Positions 58,758-64,000 of a stretch of 64,000 nt of DNA are shown in pieces. Below the pieces are notes generated by a model that ran no database searches, was not told where the DNA came from, and saw only the letters and a program-made list of their open reading frames with translations. Origin of the DNA: Roseovarius nanhaiticus (lineage in GTDB: Bacteria; Pseudomonadota; Alphaproteobacteria; Rhodobacterales; Rhodobacteraceae); assembly GCF_900156535.1 (NCBI RefSeq), contig NZ_FTNV01000002.1, positions 434,001 through 498,000 on the forward strand, read 5' to 3'. The position numbers and the translations under genes were made by a program. Position 1 is the stretch's first letter, and each line of letters starts with the position of its first letter.

Positions 58758-58834
58758 GGCTGCCTCCGGCCTGAAATTGCGCCCTTTTATCCCGGGGACA
58801 AACGGCCTGTAACCCTTTGCAAACCGCGGATCAG

Positions 58835-58891
58835 GTATTTTCACCAAGAAAAAGCGCACCGGCACGCAGCTTCATCTTGGCAAAAATACTC
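58835..58891. repeat. Dispersed intergenic repeat, copy 2, with inverted partner
   Basis: TTCATCTTGGCAAAAATACT at 58871 matches copy 1 exactly (21 bases in all). Here GTATTTTCACCAAGA (58835-58849) is an inverted partner, matching the reverse complement of TCTTGGCAAAAATAC (58875-58889) at 13 of 15 positions. The pair can form a long stem with a 25-base loop, resembling a REP/MITE-like element. Confidence 0.65.
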
Positions 58892-58921
58892 ATTCGCCAT
58901 AGGCCATCCAGGCGCCTTCCC

Positions 58922-59944
58922 TCAAAACAGATCGGCCTGCCCCGCAGGTTTCGGCGGCGCGAGCCCCAGATGGGCCCATGCACCTTGCGTCAGCATCCTT
59001 CCGCGCGGGGTGCGCTGAATCAGGCCGCGCTGCAGCAGGTATGGCTCGATCACCTCTTCGAGCGCGTCGCGCGACTCCGAAAGGGCCGCGCTGAGCGTCT
59101 CGATCCCGACGGGGCCGCCCTGATAGGCTTCGGCAATCAGGGTCAGATAGCGCCGATCGGCTGAATCGAGGCCGAGGTGATCGACGCCGAGCCGCGTCAG
59201 CGCATTATCGGCTAGATCGCGCGTGATGGTGCCGTCGCCGTCGATCAGCGCGAAATCCACCACGCGTCGCAAGAGCCGCCCGGCGATGCGCGGCGTGCCG
59301 CGCGCGCGGCGGGCGATCTCATGCGCGCCGTCGGGCACACAGGGGATGTTCAAGAGCTTGGCATTTCGGGCTACGATCTCGTGCAGCTCGTCCACCGTGT
59401 AGAATTGCAGTCGCGTCGGGATGCCGAACCGGTCGCGCAGCGGTGTCGTCAGAAGGCCGAGCCGCGTTGTGGCGCCGACGAGTGTGAAGGGCTGAAGCTC
59501 GATCCGGACGGTGCGCGCGGCGGGGCCTTCTCCGATGACAAGGTCCAGCTCGAAATCCTCGAGCGCGGGATAGAGCACCTCCTCCACCGCTGGATTGAGA
59601 CGGTGAATCTCGTCTATGAAAAGGACGTCGCGGGCCTCGAGATTGGTGAGGATCGCGGCCAGATCGCCCGCTTTGGCCAGAACCGGCCCCGAGGTCATGC
59701 GAAAGCCGACGCCAAGCTCGCGCGCCATGATCTGCGCCAGCGTCGTCTTGCCCAAACCTGGCGGGCCGTGAAAAAGCGTGTGATCCATCGCCTCTTCGCG
59801 CTGTCGGGCCGAGGCGATGAAGACGCGCAGGTTCGCGCGCGCCTCGGCCTGGCCAATGAAGGCGTCGAGCGCTTGGGGGCGCAGGCTGCGGCCCTCATCC
59901 TCGGCCAGCTTCTCGGGGCGGAGCGTGGGGTCCGGCTCGGTCAT
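58922..59944 (-). CDS. ruvB: Holliday junction helicase RuvB
   Basis: A 340-residue AAA+ motor that drives branch migration of Holliday junctions with RuvA. Walker A is [11 protein letters not shown] near residue 60, Walker [12 protein letters not shown] near 108, sensor 1 [10 protein letters not shown] near 153 and the arginine-finger region RDRFGIP near 168; the C-terminal winged helix includes [14 protein letters not shown] 59944 has AAGGG six bases upstream; GTG 59947 is an alternative. It follows ruvA by a few bases. Confidence 0.97.
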   Translation of the reverse strand: MTEPDPTLRPEKLAEDEGRSLRPQALDAFIGQAEARANLRVFIASARQREEAMDHTLFHGPPGLGKTTLAQIMARELGVGFRMTSGPVLAKAGDLAAILTNLEARDVLFIDEIHRLNPAVEEVLYPALEDFELDLVIGEGPAARTVRIELQPFTLVGATTRLGLLTTPLRDRFGIPTRLQFYTVDELHEIVARNAKLLNIPCVPDGAHEIARRARGTPRIAGRLLRRVVDFALIDGDGTITRDLADNALTRLGVDHLGLDSADRRYLTLIAEAYQGGPVGIETLSAALSESRDALEEVIEPYLLQRGLIQRTPRGRMLTQGAWAHLGLAPPKPAGQADLF

Positions 59945-59947
59945 CAC

Positions 59948-60613
59948 TTACCCTTTCGGCGCCAGCAGTTTCAGCGCGGCGCGGATGAGGTCGGCGACGT
60001 TTGCGTCCGGAATATCACCCGCCGCCTGCGCCACGGCGCCCGAAGCCTCGCCGGGGGCGTAGCCCAGATTGGTCAGCGCCGACAGCGCCTCGGCCTGGGG
60101 GCCGGGACCGGCGGAAACAGGCGCAGGGGCTGCGGGGATCGCCTCGATCACGTCATCCTCACCGCTTGGCAGAACCGGCGCCGGCGCGGGGGCCGCGCCC
60201 ATTGCCATGATCTCGGGCGCCTTGTCCTTCAGCTCGTTCACGACGCGCTGCGCCGTCTTGGGGCCGATGCCCTTGGCGGCCTTGACCGAATTCCAGTCGC
60301 CCAGCGCGATCGCCCGCCCGATGCCATTGGGGCCGAGCGTGCCCAGGATCGCCAGCGATGCCTTGGCGCCCACGCCCTGAACGCTCATCAACAGGCGGTG
60401 CCATTCCTTTTCGACCAACGTGGTAAAGCCGAAGAGCTGAAGAATATCCTCGCGCACCAGAAGGTCCGTATAGAGCGCCGCGTGCTCGCCCGCGCGGGGC
60501 AGCGCCTGCATCGTGCGGTCCGAGCAAAAGACCAGATAGCCGACGCCGCGCACGTCGATCAGCACGTGATCGGCGGCGCGATAGTCGATGCGGCCCGCGA
60601 TGCGCCCGATCAT
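59948..60613 (-). CDS. ruvA: Holliday junction helicase subunit RuvA
   Basis: A 221-residue tetrameric junction-binding protein. The OB domain is about residues 1-62 ([29 protein letters not shown]), the helix-hairpin-helix domain about 70-150 ([48 protein letters not shown]) and the RuvB-binding C-terminal domain about 170-221. It overlaps the ruvC stop by four bases. Confidence 0.97.
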   Translation of the reverse strand: MIGRIAGRIDYRAADHVLIDVRGVGYLVFCSDRTMQALPRAGEHAALYTDLLVREDILQLFGFTTLVEKEWHRLLMSVQGVGAKASLAILGTLGPNGIGRAIALGDWNSVKAAKGIGPKTAQRVVNELKDKAPEIMAMGAAPAPAPVLPSGEDDVIEAIPAAPAPVSAGPGPQAEALSALTNLGYAPGEASGAVAQAAGDIPDANVADLIRAALKLLAPKG

Positions 60614-61104
60614 GCCAGCGCCTTGGCGATGCGCGCGCGGCTGGTGAAATGATGCGCGTGGCAGATCGCGATCGCCAGCGCGTCGGCGGCGTCGGGGCCG
60701 GTCAGCACCGCGCCGGGCAGCTGCATTTTTACCATATGAGCGATCTGGTCCTTGCTGGCGTGGCCGACGCCGACGACTGTCTTCTTCACCTTGTTCGGCG
60801 CGTATTCGCCCACTTCGATGCCGTATTGCGCCGGGGCGAGCACCGCGATGCCGCGCGCTTGGCCCAGCTTGAGTGTGCCGGCGCCATCCTTGTTGACGAA
60901 AGTCTGCTCGACCGCTGCGGTGTGCGGGGCATATTGAATGAGGATCGCGCCCAATTGCTGGAACAGTGACAGGAGGCGGGCTGGCATCTCGTCGCCCACC
61001 GAATGAAGCGTACCGTTGGCGACATGGCTCAGACGGCTGCCATCGACGTCGATCACGCCCCAGCCGAGATTTCGCAATCCCGGATCAATGCCAAGAACCC
61101 GCAT
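60610..61104 (-). CDS. ruvC: Holliday junction resolvase RuvC
   Basis: A 164-residue RNase H-fold endonuclease. Asp7 in [15 protein letters not shown], a Glu in AAVEQTFVN near 69, and the acidic pair in the [14 protein letters not shown] segment near 140 form the metal site. ATG 61104 matches family length; the upstream in-frame stretch is not RuvC-like. First gene of ruvCAB; the upstream 390 bases before the plus-strand DUF1127 gene hold no other gene. Confidence 0.96.
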   Translation of the reverse strand: MRVLGIDPGLRNLGWGVIDVDGSRLSHVANGTLHSVGDEMPARLLSLFQQLGAILIQYAPHTAAVEQTFVNKDGAGTLKLGQARGIAVLAPAQYGIEVGEYAPNKVKKTVVGVGHASKDQIAHMVKMQLPGAVLTGPDAADALAIAICHAHHFTSRARIAKALA

Positions 61105-61495
61105 GTTGAAACGCCCCTGCCCTGCCGTGATGTTCCGGCGCCTGAAGACCGCTGTACCGCGGCTTTGATATAGATCTAGCACGAAACGGGAACGCGGGCC
61201 AAGGGCTTTGCACATCGCCGCAACGTTGGAGAGCGCAGAGCGCCAGAATGCTGCATCGCGGCATACGCGAGGAGACGCCATGACGACCGGCGCAAAAATG
61301 CTACCTGAACGTTAATAAAAAGGCTGACGGCCCTTTTGGCCGACCTATGCGCGCGATGCATGATGACTATGCAAGAACCGATATTGCCAGAGTGCCTTCT
61401 CGCATCTATCTGCACTGCAGCGAAGGGGATCATCCCGTCGCAGTGATTTGGAACAGAGCCGATCCGCGGCTCTGATTTTTTACAGGATTAGCACA
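61105..61495. other. Divergent promoter region ruvC / DUF1127 gene
   Basis: A 390-base gene-free stretch. Around 61310-61340 there is an A+T-rich GTTAATAAAAAGG followed by GGCCCTTTTGGCC, and a hairpin-like G+C stretch. It probably holds promoters for both directions; no gene is visible. Confidence 0.45.
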
Positions 61496-61693
61496 ATGTC
61501 CGCTATCGACTTCAACAGCCCCCGCCATATCGAGCCCGGCGTCGTCGGCCTCGGCCTTACCCGTATGTTCTCGGCCTTCACGGCTTGGAATGACGCGCGC
61601 GCAACGCGCAAGGCACTTTCGGCTCTGACCGACCGAGAGCTGGAAGATATCGGCCTGACACGCGGCGACGTCGCCAATTTCCGCATCCGTTGA
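61496..61693 (+). CDS. DUF1127 small protein (YjiS-like)
   Basis: A 65-residue protein of the DUF1127 family of Arg-rich small proteins; relatives in alphaproteobacteria bind RNA and affect phosphate or carbon metabolism. The DUF1127 core FTAWNDARATRKALSALTDRELEDIGLTRGDVANF spans about 28-62. ATG 61496 with AGGA upstream is preferred to an ATG 16 codons earlier. Followed by a strong terminator, so it is a one-gene transcript. Confidence 0.88.
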   Translation: MSAIDFNSPRHIEPGVVGLGLTRMFSAFTAWNDARATRKALSALTDRELEDIGLTRGDVANFRIR

Positions 61694-61757
61694 TGGATGG
61701 CTCCGGGCTTCGCATGCGAGGCAACGACGTGACTGCGGCCAGACCGGCCAACATCTG

Positions 61758-61791
61758 AAACGCGCGCCCTTCTGCCAAAGGCGCGCGTTTT
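61758..61791 (+). terminator. Terminator after DUF1127 gene
   Basis: CGCGCGCC (61761-61768) pairs perfectly with GGCGCGCG (61780-61787); AAA precedes and TTTT follows. Loop of eleven bases. Confidence 0.75.
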
Positions 61792-61953
61792 GCGTTGCGG
61801 GGTCCCGCCACGCTTGAAAAAACAGAAAAGCCCCCAAGCCTTACCAAGACACGAGGGCTTTGCCGAAATAGAGAAATAAAAAAGATACTCGTTAAAATAC
61901 AATCAGAAACTTGAAGACACGTGCCCCCAAACACAGAGCCACAATGGAGAGGG

Positions 61954-62310
61954 TTACAATAGCGGAGCGATCTGGGCCTGAATGGCTGCGGTCACGGGGT
62001 CGATCTGCATCAGCCAGCCACCGATCTGCTCTGCTGCCGAGCCGTTCATCAACTCTGCTGCACGCTCGGTATAAGTGACTTCTCCCAGATGCATCAGAAC
62101 CAGCACCTTGAAGCCGAAGAATGCGGCGACTGTGAGAAGGATGCCGCGCAAGGGTAGCCCCGAGCGGCGGCGTCTGGGCCGAAACACGATCAGCCCGTCG
62201 CGCCCGACCTGCGCATTATAGCCCCGAGCCAGACGGGAATGCGAGCGGCGCAGCTTCTTCAGACGGTCATTGAATCCGTCCTGCGAATTGATTTGCGTCG
62301 ATGTAGACAT
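61954..62310 (-). CDS. Conserved single-pass membrane protein
   Basis: A 118-residue protein with a basic N-terminus (LKKLRRSHSRLARGY near 17, RPRRRRSG near 44), a helix about 54-72 (LRGILLTVAAFFGFKVLVLM) and a short outside tail rich in Ala, Gln and Ile. It looks like an N-in anchor with 45 periplasmic residues; no family recognised. It is isolated on the minus strand between a plus-strand terminator and prmA. ATG 62310 gives the most plausible length. Confidence 0.65.
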   Translation of the reverse strand: MSTSTQINSQDGFNDRLKKLRRSHSRLARGYNAQVGRDGLIVFRPRRRRSGLPLRGILLTVAAFFGFKVLVLMHLGEVTYTERAAELMNGSAAEQIGGWLMQIDPVTAAIQAQIAPLL

Positions 62311-62418
62311 AGCAGCTTTCCGTTTTCCGGCCCCCCGCCAGATCACAAGGAAAAACTAGGTTCGAATTGTGGCAATTCTGGGGCAACTGCCTCAATTCGG
62401 CTGCTTTACAGCGCCTTT

Positions 62419-63291
62419 TCAGACAATTTTCTGCAAGGTGAGCGTGGTCCAGTCACCAATGACTTCGCGGTGCGCCAGACTGTTTCCCACTTGGAGATAA
62501 ACTTCCAGCACCTCGTCTGCTTGCTCGTTCAGGATACCCGAGAGAATCGCATGCCCGCCCGGCGCCATGGCCGCGGTCATCGCAGGTGCCAGATCGATCA
62601 GCGGGCCCTTGAGTATATTGGCAAAGACCAGATCGAAGGGCGCCGCGGCGGCCAAGTCCGGGTGATCGAGCCCAGTGGCCACGATGCAGTGCACGCGGCC
62701 CTCCAGATCATTGGCGGCCACGTTGACCAGTGCCACATCCACGGCCACCGGGTCGATATCGCTGGCCAATACGGTGCCGGGCCAGACGCGCGCCGCGCCC
62801 ATGGCCAGCACCGCCGTGCCGCAGCCGATATCGACGATTGAGGCATGGGGCGCATCCTGCGCGGCAAGCCGGTCGAGCGCACGCAGGCAGCCTTGAGTCG
62901 TGCCATGGTGCCCGGTGCCGAAGGCCATGGCGGCCTCGATCAAAAGCGGCTCGGCATCCTCGGGCACCTTGTCGGCGTCGTGACTGCCATAGACAAAGAA
63001 CCGGCCCGCCGCGACGGGCGTCAACTCGCGCTTCACATGGGCGACCCAGTCGGTCTCGGGGACTTCGGATATCACGAAGGGCCGCGCGCCATGCACCTGC
63101 GCCAGCAGGGCAAGCCCCGCGATATCCGGCGCCTCCTCGAAATAGCCGCCGACTTCCCAGGTACCGCTGCCATCCTCGATCTCAAACGTGCCGACGCCCA
63201 TCGGTTCGGGCGTCAGATCGTCCAGCGCGTCGGCCAGCGCCTCGGCGCTGGTCTGGCCGGTCAGGGTCGTGAGGGCGGTATAGGTGGGCAT
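62419..63291 (-). CDS. prmA: Ribosomal protein L11 methyltransferase
   Basis: A 290-residue SAM-dependent enzyme that trimethylates L11. The N-terminal substrate-binding domain is about 1-90; the methyltransferase domain has the SAM loop SIVDIGCGTAVLAMGAARV near 152, the acidic end in ASDIDPVAV near 176 and the active-site FDLVFANILKGPL near 219 (NxxK-like). The length is slightly short for the family but fits alphaproteobacterial forms. It precedes nothing on the same strand closely except the MFS gene 17 bases upstream of its start side. Confidence 0.92.
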   Translation of the reverse strand: MPTYTALTTLTGQTSAEALADALDDLTPEPMGVGTFEIEDGSGTWEVGGYFEEAPDIAGLALLAQVHGARPFVISEVPETDWVAHVKRELTPVAAGRFFVYGSHDADKVPEDAEPLLIEAAMAFGTGHHGTTQGCLRALDRLAAQDAPHASIVDIGCGTAVLAMGAARVWPGTVLASDIDPVAVDVALVNVAANDLEGRVHCIVATGLDHPDLAAAAPFDLVFANILKGPLIDLAPAMTAAMAPGGHAILSGILNEQADEVLEVYLQVGNSLAHREVIGDWTTLTLQKIV

Positions 63292-63307
63292 GGCGGCCTT
63301 TCGGGGG

Positions 63308-64000
63308 TTACTCCGCCGGAGCGGCGACGAGGCGGGTCAGCACCGTCTCGTGCCCCGGCGCAGGATGGCGCGGGATCAGCATCGCCAGTAGCAGCGATAT
63401 CCCCGCCATGCCAGCGGCCAGGACAAAGACGGCGCCGGGCGAGATCAGCCAGAGCGCACCGAGGAGCGCGGGCAGGAACACCGCCGCGATATGGTTGATG
63501 GTAAATGCAACGGCAGCCGTTGGCGCGATATCGCCCGGATCGGCGATCTTCTGGAAATAGGTCTTGAGCGCCAAGGCCAGCGCGAAGAGCAGATGGTCGA
63601 TCACGTAAAGCGTCGCGGCCAGCACGACGCCCCAGCCGAACATGTAAATGCCGCCATAGGCCAGAAAGACGATCATCAGCCCGGCATATTCGAAGATCAA
63701 CGTGCGCCTCTCGCCATAGCGGCCCACGGCGGCGCCCATCAGCGGGGCAAAGGCCATGTTGGCAACCAAGTTGATCAGGAACAGCGCCGTGACCTCATGC
63801 ACCGCAAAGCCGAACTTCTCGACCATCATGAAGCCCGCGAAGACGACAAAGATCTGCCGCCGCGCCCCCGACATGAATTGCAGACAGTAATAAAGCCAGT
63901 AGCGCTTGCGCAGGATCATCTTCTTGAGCTGCGGATTGGGCGCCTCGAATTGCGGATAGGCGACAAGGGCAAAGATCGCGATGGCCGCCGTCAGCCCGCC
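63308..64000 (-). CDS. MFS transporter, C-terminal part (cut by window end)
   Basis: 230 residues of a major-facilitator membrane protein open to the window edge, with about seven hydrophobic segments. The part before MILRKRYWLYYCLQFMSG is also coding in frame, so the start is beyond 64000. The second half shows the MFS pattern of paired helices (APLMGAAVGRYGERRT near the loop 8/9 motif, a GxxxDR-like loop). Seventeen bases before prmA, so the two are probably cotranscribed. Substrate unknown. Confidence 0.8.
   Translation of the reverse strand, partial: GGLTAAIAIFALVAYPQFEAPNPQLKKMILRKRYWLYYCLQFMSGARRQIFVVFAGFMMVEKFGFAVHEVTALFLINLVANMAFAPLMGAAVGRYGERRTLIFEYAGLMIVFLAYGGIYMFGWGVVLAATLYVIDHLLFALALALKTYFQKIADPGDIAPTAAVAFTINHIAAVFLPALLGALWLISPGAVFVLAAGMAGISLLLAMLIPRHPAPGHETVLTRLVAAPAE

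Noticed and set aside
61827..61861. AAAGCCC/GGGCTTT inverted repeat
   Set aside because: Seven-base arms with a 21-base loop; weak beside the good terminator at 61758-61791.

Overview
The window is high-G+C, densely coding DNA of an alphaproteobacterium, most likely a marine Roseobacter-group member of the Rhodobacteraceae. The evidence is a tol-pal block running ybgC-tolQ-tolR-tolA-tolB-pal-cpoB-tilS-ftsH, a TMAO/trimethylamine/dimethylamine catabolic cluster of the Roseobacter type, DUF1127 and DUF2948 proteins, and a TRAP transporter. The genus is inferred from gene content and was not searched.

Layout. 1-3.3 kb: a minus-strand housekeeping run (58-aa protein, murA, DUF2948, hisD). 3.4 kb: tRNA-Thr(GGT). 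3.7-6.4 kb: a visibly lower-G+C three-gene islet for surface glycan work (NeuD-type acyltransferase, five-bladed propeller protein, GT2). 6.5-32.4 kb: a very large methylated-amine and organophosphonate region. It holds tmpAB (2-trimethylaminoethylphosphonate to glycine betaine and phosphate) with a divergent LysR gene; a TMAO/betaine-type ABC transporter (tmoXWV); a cupin-HTH regulator; dmmDABC (dimethylamine monooxygenase); two tandem Amt-family genes plus a 71-aa membrane protein; mgsABC and gmaS (N-methylglutamate pathway); tmm (trimethylamine monooxygenase); and tdm (TMAO demethylase) overlapped by a truncated haemoglobin. 32.5-44.1 kb: EamA transporter, MOSC protein, tam, ftsH, tilS and the tol-pal operon. 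44.3-46.3 kb: an amidohydrolase and a PPOX-type flavoprotein. 46.4-52.2 kb: a LysR-controlled flavin-monooxygenase catabolic operon of unknown substrate. 52.7-57.5 kb: a TRAP transporter, TetR regulator, cysteine hydrolase and RidA cluster, also of unknown substrate. 57.5-64 kb: a decayed gene, ruvCAB, a DUF1127 protein, prmA and an MFS transporter cut by the window end.

How the genes work together. TMA is oxidised to TMAO by Tmm, or TMAO is imported by TmoXWV. Tdm splits TMAO to dimethylamine and formaldehyde, DmmABC demethylates dimethylamine to methylamine, GmaS makes gamma-glutamylmethylamide and MgsABC converts it to N-methylglutamate. DmmD and the GcvT-like half of Tdm point to tetrahydrofolate handling of the C1 units. 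N-methylglutamate dehydrogenase (mgdABCD), the last step, is not in the window. The Amt genes fit uptake or recapture of released ammonium or methylammonium.

Most worth a second look: the first Amt paralogue, which appears to lack both pore histidines that its neighbour keeps; the uncharacterised LLM-monooxygenase operon with two palindromes in its divergent promoter; the TRAP/cysteine hydrolase/RidA cluster with a TetR-type palindrome; the four-base coupling of tdm to a truncated haemoglobin; and a dispersed intergenic repeat.
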